Below the pieces are notes generated by a model that was given only the letters and a program-made list of their open reading frames with translations, did no database searches and was not told where the DNA came from. Shown one piece after another: positions 11,324 through 24,600 of a DNA stretch of 64,000 nucleotides (positions are counted from its first letter, which is position 1; each line of letters opens with the position of its first letter). Source of the DNA: Owenia fusiformis. Its lineage: Eukaryota; Annelida; Polychaeta; Sabellida; Oweniidae. The stretch spans positions 3,429,525 to 3,493,524 of the forward strand of contig CAIIXF020000004.1 of the NCBI GenBank assembly GCA_903813345.2, read 5' to 3'. The position numbers and the translations under genes were made by a program.

Positions 11324-12734
11324 CTGTTGATTGACACGGTTGAAAGTGGAGTTTGTTAATTATTCAAACTGTTCTAAAAGAGGAATATGCGTCCAATTAA
11401 AATCATATCGTGATCCTGTAAAAATGTCAGATTTAGCAAAATAAATAGGCGATCTCCATCTGCACACGTCTACACTTACGCGCACACACATACTTTAAGA
11501 TTAAATTTATTTTGATAATGATTTAAAAAACATCAATTATTATCAACATGAAATTAAAACGATTGTCAGTATATTCCAAAAGTATAATTAAGCGCGACTA
11601 TAGCGCATAACAACAGGTAGCCGGTATAATTATACTGTTTGTTTTGATAAGGCAGTGCAAAGAGATATCAAAACTCTTGACACGCTCTGTACACGCGAGG
11701 TCTTTGCACCTCTTGACACATCTGGAATCTCTAGATACGCGGAGTTTCTAGACTATCTTTGCACGTCTAGAAATAGGATAGTTTCTAAATAGCAGAAAAA
11801 TCAATGAAATCTCGTGCTGCCATCTTTTATTCAGCTTTTAACTCTGGCTAGAGCTCCATTCGCTTACATGCTAAAATCTTGGAAAAGTGGCTTAATTTCA
11901 TGATTTATCAAAGTGTGTTTGTTGAATCTGTATAAAACTTGAATGATATACCACATGATGACCCTGTTCATGAACATGTTGTGATTAAACATGCTAATGT
12001 TGATTGACATACAAATAATCCACGGTTTTAAAGAATTTTAGCATTGCATCTATGGACATTTGGCCCAACTTTTTTTAAATTGTCATAGAAAATTATTAAA
12101 ATTACATAACTGTGTAAATCAAAGCTATTTTAGGAGAAAACATTCCACTGAATTCAAATATACCATTTAAAAGAAGGTAATGTAAGTCATTAGAGGTCTA
12201 ATATGCAAGTCTCTTAAAATCTCACGAAAAACGAGATTTAGCGAGATTTCAAAAGCTATATGGAAATTATACTATTGCTTGGAACTTCACATTTGACGCA
12301 GTGCTATGCGTTGCAAATTACATGCTCGTGCATTTTGAACAAAAGCAGTTCATCCAAGTGCACTTCAACCACTAATTACGCTGTGGCAACGTAGTCGGCA
12401 GCTCACGCGTGTCAACCGCATCGGCTTGTTGCTAGTGCACCACAGGAGTTCGATTGTAATAAGCCGTGATGTCTTTCAAAATACTTATGCGAGTGTTAGT
12501 GCGCCTGAATAAGCTTTTTTTTTGTTGAAAGCACATGAACATGTAATGAGTACTGTAGGGTTTAAACTTATTGTTCTTTTTAGTGATACCTGGGGAGAAA
12601 CTTCATTAAAATATTACGCATTTCACTGGCAACGCGGGCATACAATAATACCATGTTAGTAGCACTAAAGATCAGTGGTAGGAATTAAAGGCACTCTCCT
12701 GCAAAATGGTTGAATGTATTAACGATTCCTAACT
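11324..12734. other. Non-coding; dispersed CTTGACAC motif cluster at 11648-11795
   Basis: Apart from the motif cluster shared with 4100-4290, no gene or ordered repeat is visible. Confidence 0.4.
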
Positions 12735-13587
12735 CACCCTTGGTATACGCAGCTAACGAAAATTGACCGGTACGGGTCAAAAGCTGGACCGGTATGGGTT
12801 AACGGTTTTATTTGAATTTAAAATAGCCATAACTTGCTCAATATTGACTTCCTCGTGTCTAATTTGAAATATATGATGCCTCCCGATGCTTTTAAGTACC
12901 CCAATTTTTTACAGATTTTTAAACGGACCAAAACTCTCTAAATGCGCATTTATGCTCTTTTCTCTCGAGAACGACTGTCTCATTTTCACGATAACTTTTA
13001 TTTAGTACTTCTAACATATAAGATCTATTTTTCCCCATCAAGGTATGATGTGAATGACATACTATTTACATCTTGTGAGTTTCAATGACGCGCGTTTGAT
13101 TTTATAAAAAATGCCAAACTTTGTGACAAAGAATTTCATCAGTTATTGCCCCGAACCGGTCCGTCTTCTCACTACAAGCAGGATGAAATTCTTTGTCACA
13201 AAGTTTGGCATTTTTTATAAAATCAAACGCGCGTCATTGAAACTCACAAGATGTAAATAGCATGTCATTTACATCATACCTTGATGGGGAAAAATAGATC
13301 TTGTATGTAAGAAGTACCAAATAAAAGTTATCGTGAAAATGAGACAGTCGTTCTCGAGAGAAAAGAGCATAAATGCGCATTTAGAGAGTTTTGGTCCGTT
13401 TAAAAATCTGTAAAAAATTGGGGTACTTAAAAGCATCGGGAGGCATCATATATTTCAAATTAGACACGAGGAAGTCAATATTGAGCAAGTTATGGCTGTT
13501 TTAAATTCAAATAAAACCGTTAACCCGTACCGGTCCAGCTTTTGACCGGTACCGGTCAATTTTCGTTAGCTGCGTATACCAAGGGTG
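12735..13587. mobile_element. 853-bp fold-back (long inverted repeat) transposable element
   Basis: Two arms of about 405 bp, from CACCCTTGGTATACGCAGC at 12735 to TTTCATC at 13140 and from GATGAAATTC near 13182 to CTGCGTATACCAAGGGTG at 13587, are nearly perfect reverse complements around a loop of about 41 bp. The element is flanked on both sides by TAACT, a 5-bp target-site duplication. The tips carry several ACCGGT sites. It has no ORF. The high arm identity suggests recent insertion or gene conversion between arms. Confidence 0.85.
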
Positions 13588-14602
13588 TAACTGCAATGAT
13601 AGAACTGGCTAACTATGATAGGACTGGCGAACTAGATAAACTGTTCTTTCTGACATCGATTTTTAACCATATACACTTAAGAACTATTTTCAACTGCATA
13701 CTTTCCTAGTATTTAATTAGAATGGTCACAAAAACAACAACGTTTCCAAAATATGTCTTTGTGTCAATCATGTTAAGTTATTTGCGAAGATATTCAAATC
13801 ACGTCATTCATTTCAAGTGAAAAAGTAAGACTCTTATTTCGATATGATCTTAATATGATCCCTACACTTCAGTTTCCAAAATGCACGGAAGAATTCAGAG
13901 AAATTAATTTTATTTGAAACGGAAACGGGCACGGCTTGAATGGCTTATAGGAAGTGCAGTGCAGGGATGTTTAACAACATCGTGGGTACAATGTACACAT
14001 CCTTCTTTTTGTACATTTTCACATACATATATAATTTCTTTGACTCCTCCTATGTACCTTCGAATCGAAGTGTCTGGATAATGTGTATTGGTGATTTTAT
14101 TAACATTAATAATTTATTAACTTTTTCACGATGATATAAGTTAAAATGTTAAAAATAAAATGAATTTTATAAAAAGGGAGTGCTGTTAGTGTTAAGATTT
14201 CAGAAGTTCTAGGTCGTGCTCAGTTGAAATGATGTGACGTAATGTGACGCCAATCATAACACGATAGTTCACGTAACTGCATCCCATTATATAACCAATC
14301 ACAGCATCCAAAGTCTCTTTTCTTTTTTGTTTTAGATTTTAGTGAACTAATGAAACCGATAAACTGATCCATTTCATAGTTGAGTAATAGTTCCACATTG
14401 CACTGAGTCCAGGGCTTAAATCCTTTGAATAAGCTGCAAGGTGTTTAGTGGGATTATTTGAGTTACCATTTTGTAATATTTCACATATAAGTCCCTGGGA
14501 ACATTTCCTCTGCCATGTAGTAATGGCATGATTCAGTCGTTGCAAAATCATACCAATCGTTTTAAAAATAACCGATTCTAACACTTGTTATGCCATTTAA
14601 AT

Positions 14603-14807
14603 GTAATAAATATAGGTTATTCACTGGGAGGGATTGAATATGGGTTTTATTCCGAGGGACAATATGATATTGACCGAAGGGTAATATGATATTGACCGAG
14701 GGAGCGCAGCGACCGAGTGTCAATATCATATAGCCCAAGGTCAATATCATATTTTCCGAGGAATGAAACCCATATTCAATCCCGACCAGAAATAACCTAT
14801 TTATTCC
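14603..14807. mobile_element. Short palindromic MITE-like element
   Basis: AATAAATATAGGTTATTC...GGGATTGAATATGGGTTTTA on the left pairs with GAAACCCATATTCAATCCC...AATAACCTATTTATT on the right. Between them lie degenerate repeats of CAATATGATATTGACCGA in both orientations. No ORF on either strand is convincing. Confidence 0.6.
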
Positions 14808-14884
14808 ATAATACACCCCTCTAAAATGCTACATTTGGATAATGCAAATAACCGGGAAAAAATAATCGGGAAACCGGAAATAGG

Positions 14885-15010
14885 TTAAAATGCTCCAATA
14901 CGATTTTTATCCCGGGGACAATACGATTTTTTCATGTAATACGCTCCAATACGATTTTTTGCCCGGGGACAATACGATTTTTTCATGTAATACGATTCAA
15001 TACGATTTTT
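14885..15010. repeat. Two tandem 60-bp CAATACGATTTTT repeats
   Basis: GCTCCAATACGATTTTTATC then CGGGGACAATACGATTTTTT, followed by a CATGTAATAC spacer, occurs twice and begins a third time. It adjoins the palindromic element and may belong to the same family. Confidence 0.55.
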
Positions 15011-15404
15011 ATTCCTTCATATTTCCCTGGGAAAACAGTAGTATTATGGAATAATTAATCATAACTGGTAATAACGGTATCATCCTTTTTAGATACATAT
15101 TTGAAATACACACAGAGTAACATGCATATCTAATATATCATTCGGTAGTTGACAATGACAAATCCCACACTTTTTGTATACAATTCATAAATATAACTGT
15201 TACAACAAATAGCATTATTCATATTTATCAATTTTGCAATGTATTAATCTTTATAAAGGATAAAAATGAATCGTAAGGAATAGTTTGACATAGTACACTT
15301 ACATCCTATGAGTTTGCATCTTGATGGGTAAAGTACTTCAAGCGGAGGAATCAACCAAGCGTGTTTTCGTTCTTGAATGAATACGATTGTCTACAGAAGG
15401 AAAT

Positions 15405-18400
15405 ATGTGTAAACGATTTACTTTTGTTGCGATAATTCTGAGCATTGCATGTACCACAGCACGTCGAAGAAAGTCTATCGAAACGGGGCCGGGTCCAGAG
15501 TGGAAGATACGAACGACAACGCCAACCCAGCGCCAGAAACCAGACCATGTTGGTGGTTCAAAGGATGAGGGCGTCTCATCTAGAGATGAGACAACGACAA
15601 AAGCGCCGAGAAAACGGGATAGAAAGTCGCGACCCAACCAAAGTGCCCCCGAATGGATTCCGTCTCACACCCCAACTAAATATTATGCAGGTACGTGTAT
15701 TATAAAAAGATTGAGGTAGACTTCTACGAAATCACTATTTTGGGGTCTCTAGACAACTCATGCCAAGTAAAGGACTTAAACCATACCAGACTTGTTTTTA
15801 AAATATGAAGAAACAGTATCCTTTTCATAAGGCAAATAGGACCATAAAAGAACCTAACTTACTATTGTCCTGCATTTTGAGCGTCGAATAATTATAGGAG
15901 CCGTCCACTTCTTCGGAGTCAAACGTGAATGTTGCTCGCTTATAAAATTCAGCATCAACACTAGATTTATATCCAAAGAACATGTGTACGTTTCTATAGA
16001 TTTTTTTATATAAAAAATAACACATTTACAAAACTTTTGGGCATGGGGAGATGGCTATTTATTGATCAGAACTGAAATAGTGTTACGCATGCAATGAAAG
16101 CGCAAAATCATGATTATGCAACTTTATATTATCATTAATCGTTGGGATAAGAGCCAAGAGCTCTGTGGGGAGATAAATAGTCGCCTCTGAAGTCCAGGCC
16201 ACCCGATACCCCTATTAAGATGGCGAAGGGGTGGGGGCGGGTAAGCTTTCGACTTCTTCGAGATACGAAAGTTCAGACTATGTTAACCAAACTACTACAG
16301 GACAAGTGGTATAGCATTAAGATAAGTTATTGTCCTGGCCAAATTGAATCTGTCAACACACTTTTAATTGAGCTGCTAGGACAGACGCCGTTCTCTGTGA
16401 TATAAACTAGATTTAACCAAACTTGATAAATCAGAAAAATAAATGTCCATACCGATTTTCAAGGCTTAATTTAACAAAGTGCATAACATGAAATATAAAT
16501 CAATCTATTTGTAGAAATCTCTTCAATTCATTCAAGCGTGCCCAACAAAATGACACATTCATAACCTGTCCATAAGATTACTTTTTCATGATTAATAGAA
16601 CTCATGCAAAACAACATGCAAGTGAATGGTTGCCTAGCTATAAGCTTTTGTGAGACCCTCCCCCTGTGTTGGGTTTGTGAAGTAGATAGGGCATGGGGGG
16701 GGGCACAGTCTTGAAGCTAAATGAATAAAGTCAATTTAATAATGTGTCTTGGAGATTAGTAGAGTTATTCAACGGCTTAACACATATATTGTACTTGTTT
16801 CGCACTTTAAAACTGGATGTAATCGCCTGCCGTTGTTTTACACGGAAAGCACATAAATGTGGTTGCCTCATCTACTACTGCATTTGCTTTGCATTATATT
16901 ACTGTGCACGCGAATATAATAGACATACACTTTTACTTCTTCCTTGTATAGGATATGCCTGGAGAGAATCTTATGATTCTTGCCTACCCGACAATGATGC
17001 TATCACGGAAACATTCACAATACCCGTCAGTGGCAGGGCTGATGCTCCTGAAAGATGCCTTCAGTTGTGCTTGAAGTCGTCAACGCTAGAATGTTGGTCA
17101 GTAGATTACCAAATAGATGTCAGTCAAGATGATAATACACTGTTAATAGTGACGTGTATTCTCTCTGAAGTGTCACGTGTTCGGGATCCAACTTCAACAA
17201 ACGTGGATGTGACCTGTTGTAAAGACTGGATGCATTTTGAAAAAGTGCCAGGTAAGCGTTACTGTACATTCGATGTTGATAATTCACTGGGGGCGGTTTG
17301 GATTTATACTATTGCCTTGTGTTTAAAGTTGTTTTACATTATGCGACATTTAACCTTATGTGTAGCCTTACAAACTAACATATTCATAGACTTTGTCTTT
17401 AACCTTGTTTTCTTTAACGGTCGGAGCTTGAGAAAGGGTAAAACAGAATGTTTAAAGGCCCATCATGCTAAATTTAGAAGGAAAACGGATAAAATGATCA
17501 TTGAAACATGTTATTAACACACTCAATCAAATACAGAGCTTGATTTGCATTGATATTGAACCGAGAAAAAATAACTCATGTACACAGACAAACAGCATTT
17601 GAAGTTTAGAGATCGTTAGTAATGCATGCCCATTCGCCCATGACGAAGTGCATGTTTTTAAATAACTCTTGATTTAAAAGATGGCGACACTTCAATAAAA
17701 CTGAATAAATGTACTACAAATAACTTAGCCATCGTTCATTGACATTGGTAAAAATTTGATAAATAAAAAATATGACGGATCAAAAATATTTTTAATAATC
17801 TATTGTAAGCTTTGATGTTGCCCGTTTGAGCTGTGTCCTATTCATGTCAAATGGAAGATAAAGTACTCGTCAATCCATTGGACATTAACTATGAACTTAA
17901 AAAATATCTTGATTTTGAAAAAAATGTTGAAAATACGCAAAGTGAGGCTTTAAGCAAAATAACTGATACCAGATAACACAACATTTCAAAGTTGGATAAT
18001 CGTTATTGACATTCGTAAAAGTTTATCTTATAAATTGTTTGTAAAAGGGTTCATTCGCTAATTAAATTTTAATGCATACACTAATATATTTAATCACATT
18101 CCTGATTTTTAACAAGGCCTTGCAGTTAATTGCGTTACAAATAATTCATAACATCCCTATATTTTTGAGTCGGTCTGGCGCCAAATTTGATAAATGATCA
18201 AACAAATTAGCCTATATTACCAAAGGTTGGATATGGAAGGATAAACCTGGTGTTACAATCCAAGATGGAATGCTGGACAAGAAATCCATGTACGCGGAAA
18301 CGTTTGAAACGTGTAAAGAAGCGTGTGCAGCTGAAACTGACTTCATCTGTATGTCTGTCGAATGGAAGAGTGCACTGGGGGAGGCAGCTAATTCGAATAC

Positions 18401-19347
18401 AACCCAAAATGCGTCAAATGAGTTAGCAACTCCTTTTCAGAGGAACTGCCATCTTCAAGCTAGGTGGAGCAGTTATCCAAAACAAATGCTTTCGATTGAC
18501 AACGGGAATTCTTACGCGGAAAAGGCAGTAGGTAAGACAAGGTGATTTTTTCTTTCTCCAATACCCTCTAAAGCAGGATTGTGGAGGCTGAAACCCTACG
18601 ATTTAAGGATGTTTTCCAACTGATATATATCCAATACAAAATAAATATATTATATCAAATGCATGCACACATCATGATAAGTGTAACAATATAAAAAAAT
18701 CAAGAATTTAAGCATATGATATAGGTTCACGTATAACGTGCAGACAGGAGCAATGTACTCTTGCATCTTTCAAGCTTAGATGATTTCTTTCGCACCTCTG
18801 TTTTGCTATACACTTCAGAGTCATCGACGGGTTGGGCTTGGACTTCAGTACAAGACGCTTGTATCAGTGGGCATGATAATAAAATTATTGGCGGAGTTCC
18901 AAATTTCGAAGACTGCAGAGCCCGTTGTCGGTAAGGATGCGCTAATCTTTGATTCCATAAGTTTCAACCCCAATCGAACAATCGCTCTTCTATACAGCTA
19001 TGTCAAATAAAAAAAAGCTGTTGCTATCCTGCCTTTTTCAAACGAAGAAATGCACTCATCAGCGAATTGTTTGGTGTTACAAAGGACATTAAATGCTTCA
19101 TTGCGCATTGCTTTTGTATATTTATTAAAGTATAATAATAAATAATTTCTTTGCCTTTATTTTGGATTATTTCATTATAATAAAGTGAATATATTTATTC
19201 CTTAGTAACGAGTTGGATTTTGTTTGCCGATCTGTGGAATACAAAGATGGGACATGTCGCCTGTCGCTGGCAGATTCCTCAGATACGTTCCATTACCAGC
19301 AGCCATGTGGAACCGCTGGCACGGAGTACAGTCAGAAGAACCTCTAA
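15405..19347 (+). CDS. Secreted protein with three PAN/Apple modules (five exons)
   Basis: Exons 15405-15690, 16952-17251, 18211-18531, 18819-18930 and 19206-19347 splice with GT..AG borders and consistent phases (1,1,1,2) into 387 codons including TAA. Start ATG 15405 gives a signal peptide (MCKRFTFVAIILSIACTTA), then a basic Thr/Pro-rich linker to about residue 95. Exon 2 is a PAN-like module with six spaced Cys, including ERCLQLC. Exon 3 is a second module with the TCKEAC pair but only four Cys. Exons 4-5 form a third module with six Cys (DACISG, EDCRARC, FVCRS, GTCRL, QPCG). PAN/Apple domains are extracellular protein- or carbohydrate-binding folds. Poly(A) signal AATAAA lies at 19409. 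Exon 3 could instead start at 18226, removing five residues. The ligand is unknown. Confidence 0.78.
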
Positions 19348-19414
19348 ATGAGATCAATACTACATATTCCTAAAACAATATGAGACTTGTTTGTAAATAT
19401 TTTTGTTAAATAAA

Positions 19415-20267
19415 TACACTTCTACTTTATTGTGCTTATCAAATTTTGAGTTAACTAATATAAAAAGCATGCGCGTCTGAAGGGTCGCAAAAATGTAAAA
19501 GGCGATTCCCTTTTTTCAATCCTCATGAACAAACATTTTTTAAAACTTTAATTCAATAATTTATTGTTTGATCAGATATCTCAATCATTTTCAGAAAATA
19601 AAATTAGAAATTGAAAAATAATACACACCAAAACCGTAACTGTTTTAGACATTCAAACCTTGGATTTCTATCAACATTTGTTCGAACAATTGAGAGTGGC
19701 ATGGTATTAATGTTTTGAAACAAGGTAAGTTAATGGTAATGACTTATAATATCCAACACAACTTCACCTGACAAATTAATAATATGACATAGAATCTTAT
19801 TTTTAATATGCCAGATGTTTATTTTTATTAAGAAAATTTATAGGGGTCAATCATTTTGCGCTACAGTCTAAATAAAACCAATATTGTAAACTACTACATT
19901 ACCAAATCACTCAGATTATAGGAACGTTGTTTTTTATATTTATTGAAGGCATACGATGGTTGACACAGATTTGAAACGCTTAAACAATGTATTTTGTTGC
20001 AAGTTTTGAAAGCTTAAACAATGTTTATTCGGTCATTTAATAAAGCGGCTCTTGTAATAGTTACTTTTTCTTTTTTAACAGAGATGACTCACTCTTCAGC
20101 AGCAGGTGATGTTTTAAAAATTATTAATGTTTGGTAAATTTCAGCTTAATTTCTTTGACCTTGATCATACTCATTTTGTAACCTTATATTATGAAGCAGA
20201 TGGTATTTTTCATGACCAAATATGCTTTTAATTCACGGACCTATATATCTTTTGAACGCAAGCCAAA
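19415..20267. other. Intergenic
   Basis: Between the poly(A) signal of the PAN gene and the promoter of peptide gene A. AT-rich, with no supported feature. Confidence 0.4.
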
Positions 20268-20524
20268 AATGGCCGAAGATCAAACATGAACGTTAACGCT
20301 TCAAGGAATTTGATTGGTTCCTTAAATCATCTTCGGTCATCTTCGTAATATTAACATATTTTGTGGCGGGGCATTTTTGCTCTTCCAATGAAATTGATGT
20401 ATATCATGCAATAGTTTCTATTGGTTATCGCATGGGTATATAAAACATTCAAACATTTCACGGACATAGGTTTGAGCAGGACAGGAGAAGGGAAAACGTC
20501 TATAGTCAGCGATTCGAGAACAAG
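20268..20524 (+). promoter_or_regulatory. Promoter and non-coding exon 1 of peptide gene A
   Basis: A block from ATGGCCGAAGATC (about 20270) through TTCGTAATATTAACAT and ATTGGTTATCG to the TATA box TATATAAAA (20437-20445) is closely similar to 49990-50195 upstream of gene C. The exon that follows (about 20465-20524) ends GATTCGAGAACAAG with donor GTACGTGT. Its match to 31510-31570 and 50215-50276 extends into the intron. It has no ORF, so the coding start is in exon 2 after a first intron of about 8.2 kb. Confidence 0.6.
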
Positions 20525-20772
20525 GTACGTGTACTTTTTGAAAACTTGTTATTTGAGGTATCCGTGGTTTGCAATGTGATTTTAGTCGATGGCTGTATCA
20601 TTCAAAAAATGTAAAGAATGTGAATTTTAGACTAGTAAACGCTTCCGTATTTTGCTATGATAGAACAATTAAAATAAATCTCTCTATATTAGTGATCGAC
20701 TTCTTAATACCTAATGATTTACGCCTATGATATTTGATTTATTAAGAAATGCAATATTAAAGATTGTCATAT

Positions 20773-20846
20773 TCTATTCTCTCATCACTACCCGTCATTC
20801 AACATAACATCAACTTTCAGTTTCAAGGAATGAGAGCACTTGGCAC
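20773..20846 (+). repeat. 74-bp repeat, copy 1 (second copy 23382-23455)
   Basis: CTATTCTCTCATCACTACCC...GAATGAGAGCACTTGGCAC is almost identical at both places. In the second place it directly follows the 180-bp repeat that is also found at 28066. Probably a transposable-element fragment. Confidence 0.65.
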
Positions 20847-20923
20847 CCGTGTTTATTAGTAGCGTTATCCCGCAAGACGGGGTTGACAAGACACAAATGT
20901 TTGTTCGATTATCGAGTACTCAT

Positions 20924-22858
20924 CAGTGGCGTAGGAACAATGTACGCCAAAACGCCAGTGCGTAGTGTTGAAAAGTGAGAATAAAAAGGCTTATAATTTA
21001 CCTATGTTCTTTATTCATATTTTCTTATATTGTATTGTGCAAAAGTAATCTCGAGCACACTACCCTAAAGAAATGTTTGTGGATACCATATGATATGCTC
21101 GATTTTTTAATAGTACTCTTTTGCATGTTTTCTGTGCCTCTGTTATTTTTCTAACCTTGGCCACAGATAAATGACACTTTTTGAAAAATAAAATATTGAA
21201 AGTTAATACCTTGTTTCTACAATTCTAATACTGTAGAAAATGCAAAGTAATCATTATTGCTCTGTTTGGCAAATAATCAATTAACAGATTGAATTCTCTT
21301 ACCAACATGCTTTATTTCATGAAAATCGAGTCACTATTGACTGACTATCTTATGGATTTTAAAACTAAAATAAAATTTCGCCAAATATTCGTGATTCTCG
21401 TTCTCTTCACGAGAGAAAAACAGTTTTTTTTATCAAAAACTACTTGATGAATACCTTTGCAATTGTTTGCGCATGTTCCGTAATGCTTATGCAAACTGTG
21501 GCATCGTTTAATTATAATGATGAACCTCTTTAAATTAGATTTATTTTTTTTATTCTCCCCTACCCCCAATTTTTCAATTTCACTATATCGATTTATATTC
21601 CTTTGCTAGGCAAAATCATAGACAGAAATTATAGTTAAGTCAGCAATTATCTATTTTCTTACTAAATCACCGATTGTTATTGGTAGTACTTCTTGAAATA
21701 TGATTGTTAAAGACAAAAAATAACTTGAAAATGTTGATTATTCAATTACGCGTTCCATTGATTTCAGTTCCAGAAAAGCTATTACCTAGATTTTTATTTC
21801 ATTTGAAAGATAATAGATTATTGTTTTTATGCAATATAACATTTTTGGCACCCCCTAAGTCACGCTGACCTCGATTTGACCTTTGTGGTGGGAGGTTTAT
21901 TTGGTCTTGCGAACTAGTGTTATAAAAAAGGTTGCAGACATTAGGATTAATTGTATCATTGATCACGAATGCGTTTCTTTAAATCAATTGATCAAGCTAG
22001 ATTCTTTAATCTGTACGTGTCGTATTGCACGGTACTATACACGATGGAATCAGACAATAATATATATCTCAATTCAATTATTCGAAAATGATTAAAAATC
22101 TCTCATTGTTATTTGGAAATCGATCGTCTTTATCGTTCGAGACATAAGAAAAGTGAGGATGATTTGTGTCGAGATTTAAAAGATCGGCTTTCCATGGTGA
22201 TTTTAAGGATGTTCCCTGGACGAAGTTGAAAACGATGAACACCAACCCCTAATTTTTCTTTTCAAAATGTGAAGTACATAGCATAACTAAGTGTTTCTGT
22301 GAGTTTAAGAAAAAGTTAAATATTCAAAAGTGTGTTTTGGGGTGAAAACCTGATTTTTAACATGGGTTTCAATGAGAAAGTGCCACGCCCACTTTTGTCA
22401 AATATTGACACTTTAGAGGCCTCTTGCTCAGAAAAAAGCACACTAACATATGGTTTTTAAAGTTTTAATATTCTTTGTTGCCCGTGAGAATCCCAGAAAA
22501 CCATTTTTGAGAAAAAGTTAAATACTATTGAATATTTTCCTATCTGACCAGGGAACATCCTTAAATGAAAAAAATCATTCGAACATTTTAAGCACATTAA
22601 AAAGGGTATCAGGGATATTAAGCTTGCATATAAAATCGAAACGCCAACCTATACGTATTACCAATCGCCCATACAAATACATCGCTTAACTATTTCCGTT
22701 CACATTTAGGTTGTGAAAACATTGCAAGCTTAAAATCTCTATTGCCATAAAATGACAATAAAATAGGCATTTTGATAAAGAAGATTTGACACAATTGTTT
22801 CATATTTTTGGCGGGATTTTTTGGCGTAGTGTTGAATTTACACCTTCCTACGCCCCTG
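20924..22858. mobile_element. 1.9-kb non-autonomous TIR element with 5-bp target duplication
   Basis: Left end CAGTGGCGTAGGAACAATG and right end ACCTTCCTACGCCCCTG are imperfect inverted repeats, and both sides are flanked by CTCAT (20919-20923 and 22859-22863). Subterminal GGCGTAGTGTTGAA is present near both ends. There is no transposase frame inside. It sits in the first intron of peptide gene A and itself hosts the 364-bp element at 22202. Confidence 0.7.
22202..22565. mobile_element. Nested 364-bp MITE (TTTAAGGATGTTCCCTGG ends)
   Basis: TTTAAGGATGTTCCCTGG at the left and CCAGGGAACATCCTTAAA at the right are exact 18-bp inverted repeats. The interior has no ORF. It is inserted within the 1.9-kb TIR element. 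Confidence 0.75.
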
Positions 22859-23201
22859 CTCATTGTGCGTAAAATGTATGTATACAGATCAAATTAACGT
22901 TAATAATCAAGCCTATATAAAGTATAATGATATCTCAGTGAATCCTAGAACTATTAATACGTTTAAAGTGAATCTGATTGGCACCATTAAAACCTCTACT
23001 CTTATTATGAGAGACCGAGGACTCCTTAAAAGCTTTAAAAAGAAACCATCTTCATCTAAACTGAGGTTTCTTTGGAGATGAAAAGGTATGTCAATCAAAA
23101 CCACTATCTACATGTATATTATTACTGAACAATACTCTTACAAGAGTTGATACATAATGTTTGAAATTTACGAATACAACACTGTAATGTGAATATTAAA
23201 A

Positions 23202-23455
23202 CGAAGTGTATGTGTTGACTACACGGTGACAAAGCTCAGAATGTCTTTCTATACACTCTACCTTCACCACGAAAACATCCACTCACTCACATAACTCTAC
23301 ATTGAACTGAACTCATCGTTCAGCCAATAGAAAGCATTTATGTTCTAAAGTCGCTACGCTCCACCGAACATAAATAGGCATTCTATTCTCTCATCACTAC
23401 CCGTCATTCAACATAACATCAACTTTCAGTTTCAAGGAATGAGAGCACTTGGCAC
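23202..23455 (+). repeat. 180-bp dispersed repeat plus the 74-bp repeat
   Basis: CGAAGTGTATGTGTTGACTA...CGAACATAAATAGGCATT (23202-23382) recurs almost unchanged at 28066-28247. Here it is followed by the 74-bp repeat also found at 20773. Contains ATTGAACTGAACTCATCGTT. No gene. Confidence 0.7.
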
Positions 23456-24600
23456 ACAGAAAATCTAAAGAACGGGAAAGATATAGAACAATAAATTGAT
23501 TATGTCAATTTGAATCCACAGATTCTAGATACCAACACTTTATAGATAAAAGTATCAGTCTTCGGCAGAAATACTTATTCAACAATCCTGTCTTTAAATG
23601 TCGGTCAGTATTTGAATTATTTTACACTGAACCAATGCTAAAATATAATGTCATCTCAATGTAAAGCAAAAAGCAGCAAACCCTAAGTTACACATTGCAA
23701 TGTCTCCAAGAGGTATAAAGTTCAATGATCGCTTCGTGTTAGGAAGAATCATAACAAACAATGCTCTAACTGGCTCCATCTGCGATTGTTTGAATATCAG
23801 TTCAAATGTCCCATCGCTGATATATTTGACTGATGTTGAATCACAAATGTTATGAAGTCCATATGACGTATATCCATCCTATGTCAGATTTGACAACATA
23901 TTTGTCACAAGGCAATTAATTGTACATTCTTTCAGTTGTGTTGATCAGCCCTTTAGCACAACGGTGCTTGCAACATCTGTGCCAAAATCCCTTAGTTCGG
24001 CATATAAACATCGCTTTACTTTAATTACTGCTCTACCAGCCTGGAAATATATCCATTAACAAATTTTAAATGTATAATTACAACAATATCTTTAACAATA
24101 AATCTATTCGTGAACGATTCACTGATTTTCCAACAGCTCATCTGCAATTCAGCAATATCTAAAGAAAATTGTTCAATATAAATGGACACCATCCAGATCA
24201 AAATACCTGAAAAGTAATTGTCCAATGAAATACATATAGAAATCATCAGGTTGTATATTGCCTATCATGACATGTTTACCTGTGAATTGTAATTCTTATG
24301 CAGTGGTACATTACACACGTCTAAACTATAAACTTGTGTCAGCATATACGAGCATCGTAATCTCACATATATAGAAATGTCGTTAGCAATTCTCATTTTG
24401 TGCACTATCATATATAACCTGGTGTATTCACGTGCATTTCTCAATATGTTTATCTGAATATCTCTGCGAGTTTACCTAAATATCTCAATGTTTACCTGAA
24501 CATCCCAATGTTTTTGCCTATACATTTCAATGTGTTTACATACACATCACATTACATCTGTATATCCCGTATGTTTCAAGGATTTTCCAGTTTTCTTGCC
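23456..24600. other. Intron 1 of gene A, unremarkable part
   Basis: AT-rich with no supported gene. The approach to the minisatellite (from about 24440) already shows degenerate TTTACCTGAACATC-like words. Confidence 0.4.

Noticed and set aside
15338-15637. Minus-strand frame of 99 codons over exon 1 of the PAN gene
   Set aside because: It is a shadow of the plus-strand exon, which has a signal peptide, a donor site and downstream exons in phase.
18780-19010. 76-codon plus frame over exon 4 of the PAN gene
   Set aside because: The real reading is in another frame, bounded by acceptor CAG 18818 and donor 18931, and gives PAN cysteines.
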